Shown piece by piece: positions 46,131 through 57,267 of a stretch of 64,000 bases of DNA. The stretch lies in the NCBI RefSeq assembly GCF_000002425.4, contig NC_037275.1:15072653-15136652 (forward strand), read 5' to 3'. Numbering within the stretch: the stretch's first letter is position 1; every line of letters starts with the position of its first letter. The translations under genes were made by a program, and so were the position numbers. The stretch comes from Physcomitrium patens. Its lineage: Eukaryota > Streptophyta > Bryopsida > Funariales > Funariaceae. The notes under the pieces are model-generated. The model saw only the letters and a program-made list of their open reading frames with translations, was not told the DNA's origin and ran no database searches.

Positions 46131-46179
46131 ATATTTTCTTCATCTTTTTATCTATTAGCTGTTTTATATCATGAGGCTG

Positions 46180-47890
46180 CCATTAATTTATAACATTGTT
46201 GAGTCTTTTTTAGATGAGTCTTCATGGTTGCTTGAAGTTTGGCCATCTTTGTAGCAAACTCCTCTGCTGTTGGATTTTTTGATTTTGAAGGCTCAATCAT
46301 ATCCAACTTTGAATGATGACCATAGTTTGAGTAGAATGACATTTGTTACATAGATGCATGGATTATGTTGTTATATGCAAATTCTACTAATGATAAGTAG
46401 AAAGTCTAGTTATCTTGTTCATAGTCGATGGCGCACCTCAAATATTGCTCAAGAATTTGGTTGATCCATTTTGTTTGGCCATCAATTTAAAGGTGGAAGG
46501 TAGAAAAAAGGTTGATGTCAATTTTAAGAATCTTGAAGAGTACCTTCTAAAGCCTTGATACAAATTATGGCCCACAATCTGACACAATATCATCTAGCAA
46601 CTCATTGTAATGATAGACATTATCAATAAAGAGTCTTTCTGTCTCTACACTAGTAATCAACTTCTTGCAAAGTATAAAATGAGCCATCTTGGTCAATCAA
46701 TCAACAACTATGAAGATAGTATCAAATAAGCTTAATAGTGAAAGATCTGTAATAAAATCTATGGATATAGATGACCATGGTTGGCTTAAATAAGAAAGAA
46801 TTGAAGAAGTCCATATGGTCGATGTTAAGGGTTCTTTGACCTTGAACAAATATCACATGATAGTACAAATTCTTTTACGACTTTCCATATTTGACGCCAC
46901 AAAAAGTCTCTAGACAGAAGTTCTTAGGTTTTGTTGAATCCAAAATATCCGGCTACAATAAAGTCATGGCATATTTGAAGAACGTGCAAGCGAGTTGATC
47001 CTTTAGAAATGAAGAAATGTTCTTCAAAGAATAAGAGATTGTCTTCATACTTAAATTTAAAAGACTCTTTAGAAAGGTTGTTGGCAAGACACTTGATATT
47101 AAGAATAAGAGGGTGTGAATTTGAGACTTTACAGACTTGATGAAGAAATGATAAATCCACAAGCATTGATATATTGGTTGCTCGAAGATAAAAATTTCTC
47201 AGTTTTTAACAAGGTTGTCCATTATTGATCATATGCTGCCTCACCTTCTTTTGATTCAAGATAAGAATGTCTTGATAATGTATTTAATAATCTTTATTGA
47301 CTCTCGATTTGATACTTGATGTAAAAATTAAATTATGATAAAGATATATTTTAATACGCTTGGCGACAATTCAAGACTCAAGCTAACATGAAATATTCAA
47401 GATTCTTTTAATCTGTATATACACTCACTTGATGAGAGGCCCCTTCAAGAAAGTGGCGCCATTCTTGGAAAGAATCTACGATGGCAAGCAACTCTTTATT
47501 TTGGATTTTATAGTTGATTTCTATCGCTGAGAATTTTCTAGAATAGAATGCAATTAGATGAAATTTACCATCTTCTCCATATTGTGATAAGATTGCTTTT
47601 AATGCAAAGTCTGAGGCATTGGTCTCCATAAAATAAGGCTTGTTGAAATCTGGATGTATCAAAATTGGAGTTGTTGTGAAAGCATCTTTTAAGCTTTGAA
47701 AAGCTTTCTCTATCTTAAAGCCCAGTCCACCTTGTCCTTACATGTCAATTGCATAAGTCGAGCAGCAATCTTAGAGTAATTCTTAATAAAAATCCTATAA
47801 TAGTTTATAAATTTAAGAAAGCATTGGAAATCACGTATAATTTTTGGCTTTGTTTAATCGATGATTGCTTATACCTTCTTTATTATTAGA
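46180..47890 (-). pseudogene. Element D integrase and RNase H remains
   Basis: 47408-47662 encodes RNase H: PYFMETNASDFALKAILSQY, FHLIAFYSRKFSAIEINYK, NKELLAIVDSFQEWRHFLEG. The first catalytic D is retained as N-A-S-D. 46924-47166 encodes the integrase zinc-binding domain: FISKGSTRLHVLQICHDFIV and AGYFGFNKT. Decayed core and linker text follows to 46180 (NPTAEEFATKMAKLQATMK). Frames are broken between the blocks. Confidence 0.82.
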
Positions 47891-47914
47891 AATATATACA
47901 ACAATGAAGGTACA

Positions 47915-48330
47915 ATTAGAAAAAAATTCAAGAATGACAAAAGATCAATGCAAATATCTAATGTAGCGACCTTAATTCCACATTAGAAAAAAGATATAAT
48001 TATTTTTTTGTAATATCAAGACTATTTTTCTAATAATAAGTTAAATTATAGATTAAAATTATTTCTTATTTATAAATAGATCAATCCTATTACATATTGA
48101 TTACATCTATAAACTCTATAAAAATATATTATGTATTAAGATAAAAAATTAAACCATATTTTTTTATTAAGAAAATTAAAGTTGATGAAGATTATATTCT
48201 ATCTTCTATCATAGTTTGTAGTTTCTATATATTTATAATGCTAAAAAGATAGAAAATAAAAAACCAAGAGATTCGATTGAAGAATTATTATTTCTTAGTT
48301 ATCAAACAAAGAATTGAGATTTTTAAAGCC
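47915..48330. repeat. Dispersed repeat, copy 1 (family F)
   Basis: Collinear with 52740-53475. Shared pieces: AATGACAAAAGATCAATGC, TTCCACATTAG, AATAAGTTAAATTATAGA, TATAAATAGATCAATC and ACATTCTATCTTCTATC/ATATTCTATCTTCTATC. Probably an LTR of another gypsy family. Boundaries approximate. Confidence 0.55.
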
Positions 48331-48778
48331 TTTAAGACAAAATAATAGAAATAAAGATCCTCAAGGATAACATGTTTTCTTCAAAAAATTTACAAAATTC
48401 AATACATTTAGTATCACAACTATAGAAGAGATTGCCAATGTCTAGTAATATTATTTAAAAATAGAATCACTTTTGATGATATTACAAATATTTTATTTCA
48501 AAGAAGTTATGAAGGCTTGAAAAATGATCAAATAACATGATGATCTTTTTATCTTAATTTGATATACTATTAATAGATAAGATAATCTATCAATTATTTT
48601 TTTAAAAAAAAAAAGATCAAAGTATGTGGCAAATATAATATGTTATATCTTAAACTTCTTCTATGTATAATCAAGGATCTTTGTGGAACTTACATTTAAG
48701 ATGGAAAATAATATCATGGACATAATCAATACTTATAATTACTTAGTTAAAAAGAATTAGGTAGAAATAAATAAAAAT

Positions 48779-48785
48779 AGTCTTA

Positions 48786-48821
<36 letters not shown>

Positions 48822-49340
48822 CTTTAATAATTATTTAAGTAATATGAATAAGTAGATGTAGATAAAAGTAGATTAATTTCATAATATCTTCTAAAGAAGC
48901 TTTATAGAAGCTATATAGATATAATTTTATCTTCATATATATATCTATAGGTAATTAATAGATTAAAAAATTAGCCTCATGTTGTATGTATTGATAGCTT
49001 GTCATATAAGCTAATAATATGGTTCACATATAAGAAACTTGCCTTACAAGTTAAGATATGTGTCTTACAAATTGGACATATATTAGAATTTATATAGAAT
49101 ATCACCATATAGCTCTTAGGTAGATAATATATATAAAAGCAAGAATAAAGCCTTCTTCATTCTTATCAATTCTTTCTTTGCTCCTAGTTTAATTTTAAGG
49201 GTCTCTAATTTTCTTATCTTTTGACAATAGCCATTCTAATTTCTTTTCAATATATATATTTTATTTTTTTTTATTTTTTCATCTTTCTTTAAAAAAAGTC
49301 TCACTTATTTATTTGCCTTCATTAAGTTCTTATCTTTAAT
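48779..49340 (+). repeat. Family-C LTR, inverted copy, likely 5' LTR of element E
   Basis: The reverse complement of the 16147, 42136 and 53610 copies, including the TGGCTATTGTC block in decayed form at about 49220-49240. An (AT)n tract lies at 48789-48818. It precedes a plus-strand gypsy gag-pol relic, so it fits as that element's 5' LTR. Confidence 0.6.
48789..48818. repeat. (AT)n microsatellite
   Basis: 30 bp of uninterrupted AT dinucleotides at the start of the inverted family-C LTR. Confidence 0.95.
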
Positions 49341-50929
49341 TAATTAAAAAGAATATACTTACAATAGCATAGTTTTATCTCTTTTTATTTAAAATAGATT
49401 TTTTTAATGAGATATAAGTGTATTAGAAGTTATAGATTATTCACTTCTAAATTGATATTATTTTTAGATTTTTTATTTTTTATTTTCTAATCTTCTTTTC
49501 TTTTTATCTTAAGAGATATTAGACATCTTCTTTTCTATTATGTAATCATGGACAAGCTTGCTAAAATAAAAAGAGTAATAATACAAATACAAGAGTAATT
49601 AAGGTAGTTAATATTTTTTATGTATTAATTCAATTTACTACCACAAAAAGCAACAAGAATGGCACATAGTAAAGATATAGAAATGATTAGAATTGCTACA
49701 ACATCTATATCAAATTATGCTACTTTTCCTAGGATAGAATATCGTTCAAGCATTAGAGAATCAAAAATTGCCTTACTCAAGAAGTTTGATGGCACAAGAT
49801 CAAAATTTTAAAGATTCATTAATTAAATTTAATTAGCAATTGAACTTCAATCTTAAAGCTATTTAATTCTAAGATCTTAAATTAGATTTATTAATAGAAT
49901 ATTTTAAGATTTTATCTTATTATTATTATTTTTAAATGACATGAACCAATATTGAATAATTGAAAAGCTTTTTTGGTGGAATTTTGATCCATATATAGAA
50001 AATATGATGCAATTTGTGTTGCAACAAACAAGATTCATATTTGATAAAAAGATAATTGATTTATAACATTATATGCTTCATAATTTTAACAACTTATAAT
50101 TGATATTAAGTGAAATAATATTGCATTCATTAGCTAGTTTCTTTATGTATTAAAATATGAGGTAAAAAATTGATGCTCAATTTATTTGATCTTCAAATAT
50201 TAAGTCAAATAATTGACTTTGCTATAAAATGTGACTAGTGATTTTTTGAATTTTGATCTAAAAATTATGAAAATAAACCTCAATATTATTTTAATTCAAT
50301 GACAACACCAATGTCTTTTTAACACATATATTCAAAAATAGAAGATATGTAAAGTGATAAGGTACATTTTAAACCTTTTAGTGAACAAAAAAAAAAAACT
50401 TATTATTACCTTTACTTCAAAAACTAAACTTATTCATTTAGAAGTTATAGATAGTTGTCTATTGTCTTCTAAAATTGTTACTCATGAAAAACTTCCTATA
50501 GAAGTAACAATTAATAGTCATAGTAATTTGTAATATTTAATATTATTAAATCTTCTTTCAATCTAGTCATTTTAAATATATTGTAGCTAAAAAAGTATAA
50601 CCTTCAAATAGATTTGATTTCTTATAGTCTTGAATTTTTCAAAAGTATAACTAAGAATGTTATTAACTAAGTAAAAAGTTATAATTCTAATGTAATCAAA
50701 TCTATATTTATAAGTACAAGAATTCTCTTGTATACTACAAAAAAATATTATCTTATATTATTTATGCCATATTTTTTTTTAATGGTTGAAAGATTTCAAG
50801 TAGGATTCCAAGCAAATATCAAGATTTTTAAGATATTTTTTTTTAAAAAATATAAATATATTTTTTAATCATTATTCATATGGCTGCTCAATTAACTTTC
50901 AAGAAAGAGCTCAACTATTATTTGGACCA

Positions 50930-52430
50930 ATCTATAATTTATCACAAAATAAGTTGATTACATTTAAGGACTATATTGAAGAGAATCTAATCAAGAATTA
51001 TATATATCATTCAAAATCTCTAGTAGGAGCTTTAATTATATTTGTAAAGAAAAAAGATAGATTATTGTGGATATATATTAATTATCAAGGATTCAATAAG
51101 ATCACCATTGAAACTTGATACTTTCTGTCTTTGATATTTATACTTCTTGATCAATTGAATCAATCTAAAATCTATATAAAAATAGATCTACAAGGAATAT
51201 GTAATTTGATATACATCAAAAGAGATGAATGAAAGATTGTATTTCAAATCATGTACGGATATTTTGAATACAATGTCATGCCTTTTAGACATATAAATGC
51301 ACAAATAAATTTTCAACATTTAATGAATGATGTATTTTGAGAGATTTTAGATAATTTTATTGTCTATTATGTAAATCACATCTTAATCTATTATAAAAAT
51401 ATAAAAAATATAAACTTCATGTCCATTAAATGTTATAAAAATTAAAAGATACAAGGCTCTATGCTAAGTTAAAGAAGTGTCACGAATTTAGAATACTGAC
51501 TGAAAATCTAAACAAGAAGCTTAAGAAGAATCGGCAAGAACTAGATTAATCAGATGAGTACAAGAACAATACTAAAGAGGTGAGCTAGAGCTCTAAGAAA
51601 TGTGTTGTCAAGATTGAAGATCTCCTCAGTCTCGGCTCCTATATATACTACAAGCTAGGAAGCTTCTCAAGTAGCTTCCACAAACTAAGAAGCTTCTCAA
51701 GTAGCTTCCACGAGCTTAAAAACTTCTCAAGTAGCTTCTATAAACTATAAAGCTTTTCTAGAACCTTCTAGAATCTTCTACAACTTCTTAATGTATGTCC
51801 TTGACAAAAAGTATATATTTTATACTATTCAAGTCAAATTTTTAGGTTCTATCATTTCAAATGATAAACTCATAATAGATTCTAAAAAAATACAAACCAT
51901 TATGGATTAAAAGATTTCAAAAATGGTAAGAAATATCCAATATTTTTTGAAATTTGCTAATTATTATTGGATCTTTATCAGAAACTTTTTTTAAGTTGCA
52001 GCTCTTGTTTTATAGTTAACTTGTAAAGATAAAATTTAATATATTTAAGAAGCAAAAATATCATTTGAAGCTTTAAATATAATCTTTGTTTTTGTACCAA
52101 TCTTTTATTTTTTCAACTTTTTCGAACCATTTATTATGAAAACAGACACATCATTCTTTACTTTGGATGTCATATTATCTTAAATAGAAATGAATGATAA
52201 ACTTCACCTAATAGGTGTTCATTTAAAAATAAATTCAGCAATCAAGATCAATTTTAAGATCCATGAAAAAAAAACTTCTGACAATTATAGATTTATTTCA
52301 AAAATGATGCTATTATCCAAAAGGCACCTCGAATCTAGTCATTTTATATCCCAAAGATATCATATTAGATACGAAGACTCAATTTGTATTAAAATTTTGA
52401 AGTATTCTTTTTTATTATTTTAAAGATATA
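50930..52430 (+). pseudogene. Element E reverse transcriptase and RNase H remains
   Basis: RT blocks in order: YIEENLIKNYIYHSKSLVGA, FVKKKDRLLWIYINYQGFNK, KIYIKIDLQGICNLIYIKRD, YGYFEYNVMPF and INFQHLMNDVF. The active site is changed from the family's YIDD to YVNH. After the inserted LTR the text resumes with the QVEFLGYII-type block in decayed form, and RNase H remains appear near 52190-52290 (NDKLHLIGVHLKINSAIKIN). Confidence 0.78.
51478..51806. repeat. Solo family-D LTR in element E RT
   Basis: 329 bp, TGTCACGAAT...GTCCTTGACA. Flanks AGAAG (51473-51477) and AAAAG (51807-51811) form a 5-bp duplication with one G/A change. It contains three copies of a 30-bp unit (AAGCTTCTCAAGTAGCTTCC) at about 51660-51760. 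It interrupts the RT frame between the KLEK-like and FLGYII-like blocks. Confidence 0.78.
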
Positions 52431-52739
52431 TATAAAACTACCTTTAGCTTTCTATCTTTAAACTGATGGATAAATGAAGTATGTAAATTAAGTTTTAAAG
52501 GAGTATTGAGGTGTACCATTAACTACCAATAAGATGATTGGATAATTCTTTTGCTATTAGCAAAGTTTGTTTATAATAATACATTACATTCTTCTATAGA
52601 AGAAACATCTTTATTTACTAATTATAATTATCATCCATGATTTGGCTAATATTTTTGACTTTTAAAAAATTAATAATTTTACAAAAAAAGATTTGACAAA
52701 TAATTTATTTGAATTACATACAAAAATAAAGGTGCATCT

Positions 52740-53475
52740 AAAAGAAGCTTAAGAATGAAAAAAGATAAATGCGAATGCGTATCATAAAGAACAACCTCAG
52801 TTCCACATTGGCAATTTGATATGATTACTTTGTCATAATATTAAGAATGTTTGTCCTTATAATAAGTTGGATTATCATAGACTTTGACCATTTTTTATGT
52901 ATAAATAGATTAATTTAATTTCTTATTGATTGTATCTACTAGAGTCTATAAAGATCTATCCTATATTCCATATATGTCTTTTTGAATCATATAAAAAATA
53001 GATATACCAAAAACATGATAAATAACACCTCTTCTTATAAAAGTGGATAATAACCTAGAATATAAAATTGAAGAAATTTAAGTATATTTTATTAACCTAA
53101 TAAATTCTTTGATATATTTTTTTGTACTTTAATCAATTCGAATTTAATCCTAAATATGAGTATGAGGTTTAAGAAGGTAAGGCCAAAATAAGTTAGAATA
53201 ACTTGTTCATTTGTATAAAAATAATACTAGTATATGCATATAAGAGTCAATAAAAAATCTTGCAAATGTAGCAAAGAATGTTAAAACTTTTCGTCAAATG
53301 ACATCCATCAAAATCAAGATGAAGACTCAAGATATTTCTTATTATAAAATAAATAATGTTCAATGGAAATTACATTCTATCTTCTATCTTTTAATATAAG
53401 TTCTTTATGTTTTGTAATGCTAATTAGATAGAGAATTTACAACCAACAAATTTAAATTAAGAGTCATAAAAAATG
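52740..53475. repeat. Dispersed repeat, copy 2 (family F)
   Basis: See 47915-48330. This copy is longer, with about 250 bp of extra text in its middle. Confidence 0.55.
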
Positions 53476-53609
53476 TAATATGTGGCCAACTTAGTGGCCT
53501 ATTTTTTAATCTATTGATCATCCATAAATATATATAAAATCAAATCCATGTCTATACAGATTCAAAAAACTTTTTTTTTATAATATTTTAAATAATTTAT
53601 ATATTTTTT

Positions 53610-54153
53610 AATGATAAGAATTTCATAAAGGCAAATAAATAAGTGAGACTTTTTTCAAAGAAAGATGAAAAAATAAAAATAAAAAACATGTATATTAAAA
53701 AGAAACTAAAATGGATATTGTCAAAAAACAAAAAAATTAGAGATTCTTAAAATTAGACTAAAAGCAAGAAAAGAATTAATAAGAATAAAAAAAACTTTAC
53801 TTTTGCTTCTATATATACTATCTATTTAAGTGTTATGTGGAAAAATTCTATAGGATCTCTAATACATGCCCAAATTGCAAGACACATGTCTTACTTAAAA
53901 GACAAGTTTTCTATATATATGCTATATTATTAGCTTGTACGACAAGCTATCAATACATGCAATATGTAATTAACTTGATGGTCAATTTTTTAATCTACCA
54001 ATTACCTATAGATATGTATAAGGATGAAATTACATCTATAAAGCTTCATGATAGGTTCTCTAGAAGATATTAAGAAAATAATCTATTTTTATTTACTTCT
54101 ACCAATTCATATTACTTAGATAATTATAAGAGTAAATATATATGTTTATGACA
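53610..54153 (-). repeat. Family-C LTR, forward copy
   Basis: Ends TTTATGACA and is followed by TTACCTCCCTTTT (54154-54166), the complement of a polypurine tract. It marks the 3' LTR of a minus-strand element whose body to the right is too decayed to read. Confidence 0.65.
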
Positions 54154-54673
54154 TTACCTCCCTTTTAGGGACGAGTTCTACAAAGAGCAAAGATTGCATA
54201 TTGAGTGAAGTATTAATTTTATTTTTAGATAGAACAAGTAAAAGAGATTGAATCACGTGTAGCTTTTAAGATTAATTCATATGTATGATTCAATAAGAAA
54301 GACTATGCAATAAACTTAAAGATCTATGTAATTACAATTCAAATTATTATTTGATACTAGTTCATATCATATCAATATTATAGAAGATTGAATGAATAAT
54401 AAAAAAAATCTATAGATTTGTGCTAAATTATCATATATTAAATTGATTATATTATTTATATTTAATATTGTACTATATTTAGTATTATAGAGAAATGAAT
54501 GAATAATCTAGTATATTATCTATACATAGTATTGTAGATGATTGAGTGAATAATCAAAAGATTTACCATAAATCTTTGATCTTATGAAACATTCCAAAAA
54601 ACATTGATTTTTTCTTGCAATTCTCTATAATTGATAAAGATGACATTAAAATACAAGAGTTAGAAGTATTTTA

Positions 54674-54703
54674 AGGTTTTAGGGTTTAGGATTTAGGGTT
54701 TTT
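54674..54703. repeat. Telomere-like TTTAGGG patch
   Basis: AAGGTTTTAGGGTTTAGG followed by ATTTAGGGTTTTT: about three imperfect TTTAGGG units. Confidence 0.6.
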
Positions 54704-54833
54704 AGAGACCATTGACTACATGAAAGATCAAAAAATATAATTACCAATTTTTTTTTAATAATTTTAGATATAAAAAAATAAAATCATAATAAAGTGATTA
54801 GATAAAAATCAAGGTAATAATATTAAGATTTTT

Positions 54834-54895
54834 AAGGTGGTATTATTTTAGTCCATAATATTTATTAAGGTGGTATTATTTTAGTCCATAATTAT
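54834..54895. repeat. 33-bp tandem duplication
   Basis: Two copies of a unit starting AAGGTGGTATTATTTTAGTC, 33 bp apart, 26 bases identical. Confidence 0.9.
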
Positions 54896-55479
54896 TCTTG
54901 AATGTTAAAAATTTATGCAAATTTAAATAGTAACAAATATAAGTTGAACCACTTGCATCTTCTTTGAATGTGTATAGTCTAAATTGAAGATGTAGTTTTC
55001 TCTAAGATCTACATCCAATTATAAGAAATTATACCTAGTTGGCCTTTCAATTACCTTGCTTCATCATAAGTATTAATATCTATTCTTTACTTAGACTATA
55101 ATTACAACCATATAAGCATTTCATTTAGTAATATTAGCATGACTTAGTTTCTATTATATCAATTGATTTGATAATATGAATATTTTTTATTTATCAAATC
55201 TTAAACATATACCAAGTCACTTTAGAAATATTATAGACTCATAAAAAGACGAAATAAATTTTTATTAATAAAATAAAATATATGGTGTACATCATGTCTA
55301 GTCAAATATGTCCATTGTATACCAAAATATTCACATGTTTTTATGAATCTATACTATTAAGGTATTACACCTCAATAGTCACTATAATTATTTAATTAAA
55401 TTTATATAATATTTAATTAAATTATTTAATTAATATCAAATTAAAAAATATATTTATCGTAAGTAGATTTATAATTCAA

Positions 55480-56090
55480 TAAGTTTTTAATTTTTGATCT
55501 ATAATCCAATAAGTTTTGAATTTTATTCACAAAATTCTCCAAAATATAAGCTCTTCTTTATTTTTTAAAATCCCAAATCATTTAAAACAACCTTGACTTA
55601 ACACATGTCTTGTAAAATAAATCTCAAATCACTAATACTTAATGCTTCAACAAACCTATAATGCATGCTTCTTAATCTTAATCTACATTCAACAAAAAAA
55701 ATCCACAATGGCTATGGATATGTAGTTCTAAACCTTGAAATCTTGGTTTGACCTTAGTTTGCAATCACTCTTCTTTGATATTATTTTCTTGTATTTTCTT
55801 AGAAATTTTTTAGAAGTTATTTTGTATTGTCTCCTAAAAATATTTATAACAATATTTTTGCTCATCCACTTGATTTTTTCTTATTTATAGTCCTCTAAAG
55901 TAAATAGATGCCTTTTTACAAAAAATATAATATTAATATTTAATGTTTTTATTGTATTTCTATCTTTTAACTATGTTTTTTTTAAATAATTTGCTACAAT
56001 ATTCTTCAAATAAGCTCTTCAATGCTATTATCCATATTTTTTTCTTTCATCCAATAGCTAGTTTATAACATAACAACAATTGATATCAAA
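55480..56090. repeat. Dispersed repeat, copy 2 (family E)
   Basis: See 45440-46130. Same orientation. It marks the left edge of the gene island. Confidence 0.5.
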
Positions 56091-56099
56091 TCCTTGTTA

Positions 56100-57267
56100 T
56101 CAAAAGGTCACAAAATGGTCCTACTTCCATGTTACAAGTTGACCTTCATGTTTTTAACTATTACAGCCCTAGTTTAATAGTCTGACCCAATATTATGTAG
56201 AATCCAAATGACTCTTAATTTGGACCAAGTTCTTATACAAATGACTTGCAAGATGTATTTATTCTAATGAGTTTTAACTGTCGTATGTTCCTCAATTCAA
56301 CTATGTGCCTAACTTTCCTATTTCTACCAACATTTACTTTCTTTTACCCAACTACTTTCCTGATTTTGGTTTTCTCAGCAGGAGTGCTTACTTTTGGTTT
56401 AACTGCGTATTAGGAGTGTATGATCTATTTGCTCAGTGAAGCAAAGGAGGTTTGTTCAAATGCTTTGTACAAGTGTTGAACCAAGAGTGTGCTCACTTGG
56501 TTGCTGTGAAATGGCATTCAGCATTTCCAATAGGGCTGACCTGCAAGTCCCAAGCCACTAGAGACCAAGTTCCTGGGCACCTCCATGTCACTACAGAGCA
56601 AGCTCCTCGTGCACTCCCAAGCTCGTCGTTCACTCCCACGTCACTACAGAGCAAGCTACTCGTGTACCCTCGCGTCACTGCATGGCAAGTCCTCGGGCCT
56701 CGAGCACCCTCTCGGAAGCGGACAAGCGCAGGCACGTTTGAGACGCACATAGAAGTTAGCATGCGTGTTTCAGTCAGTAACCTGGAATATAAGGACGACT
56801 TAGCGGCTTCAGTCACCATCACGTCACTGCATCAATCACTGTCCGCCTTGTCGCACTACGTACCGAGCAACCAGTTCGTCGCTTTGGCACTACTGAGCTA
56901 TCGATCAATAATCTCTCCAGCATTGTTCCTGCAACCTCGAAAGGTACAAGCTCGGTTCTTGACATGCCTCGACAAGGCATAAGCTGCCTTGCCAGTGTCC
57001 TGAATCGGTTTTCTGCATTTCCAGTTCGATACTCGTTCTTTTATCATCAAACGGCAACTCATATACAGAATCTGCTCACCAGACAGTAATCTGTAGGTCA
57101 GTGGTAGCATGTGAATGCAGGGCCGTGAGCATTAAGATTCTGTTTATTGATGAATTCGAATAGAAGCTGGAATGGTAGTCCACCTGATTGCGATGGGTCT
57201 TCGATATAGTGAAACTATCATGGTAATCATCACACTAACGGTGCCGTGTTGACAGAAAACCGCAAGG
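56100..57267 (+). promoter_or_regulatory. Upstream region of the actinoporin-like gene
   Basis: Base composition becomes balanced after about 56440. ACGT cores lie at 56638-56641 (CCCACGTCAC), 56734-56737 (GGCACGTTTG), 56821-56824 (ATCACGTCAC) and 56858-56861 (CTACGTACC), about 400-630 bp before the start codon. Known: ACGT cores are the heart of ABA-response elements. An imperfect repeat with GTCACTACAGAGCAAGCT at 56587 and 56640 spans two of them. No clear TATA box was chosen; GATATAGTG near 57194 is a weak candidate. The 176-codon open frame at 56452-56982 does not resemble a protein family. Confidence 0.5.

Larger units (their letters stand above)
41960..47900 (-). mobile_element. Decayed chromovirus-like gypsy element D
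   Basis: Minus-strand order from the right: RT trace (47890-47700), RNase H (47662-47408), integrase zinc-binding (47166-46924), integrase core (about 46900-46400), integrase C-terminal lead-in (about 46350-46180), an inserted AT-rich block (about 44060-46140), integrase C-terminus with the start of a chromodomain (43979-43704), then a 3' LTR (about 41960-42987) preceded by a purine tract. The LTR is itself split by a solo family-C LTR. The right end is obscured by another repeat at 47915. Confidence 0.65.
48779..52735 (+). mobile_element. Decayed gypsy element E (plus strand)
   Basis: After the LTR, gag text is recognisable at about 49770-49860 (IALLKKFDGTRSKF, LAIELQS), then protease-like text near 50400-50900, RT at 50930-51470 and 51807-52000, and RNase H at 52060-52290. 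The RT is split by a solo LTR (51478-51806). Stops and AT-shifted codons are frequent. The 3' end is lost or replaced by the family-F repeat at 52740. Confidence 0.65.
54167..55479. other. AT-rich decayed interval
   Basis: No coding text recognised. Holds a telomere-like patch (54674-54703) and a 33-bp tandem duplication (54834-54895). Confidence 0.45.

Noticed and set aside
56452..56982. 176-codon plus-strand open frame upstream of the actinoporin-like gene
   Set aside because: No domain, odd composition made of an imperfect repeat, and it overlaps the likely promoter with no sensible splice link to the first exon.
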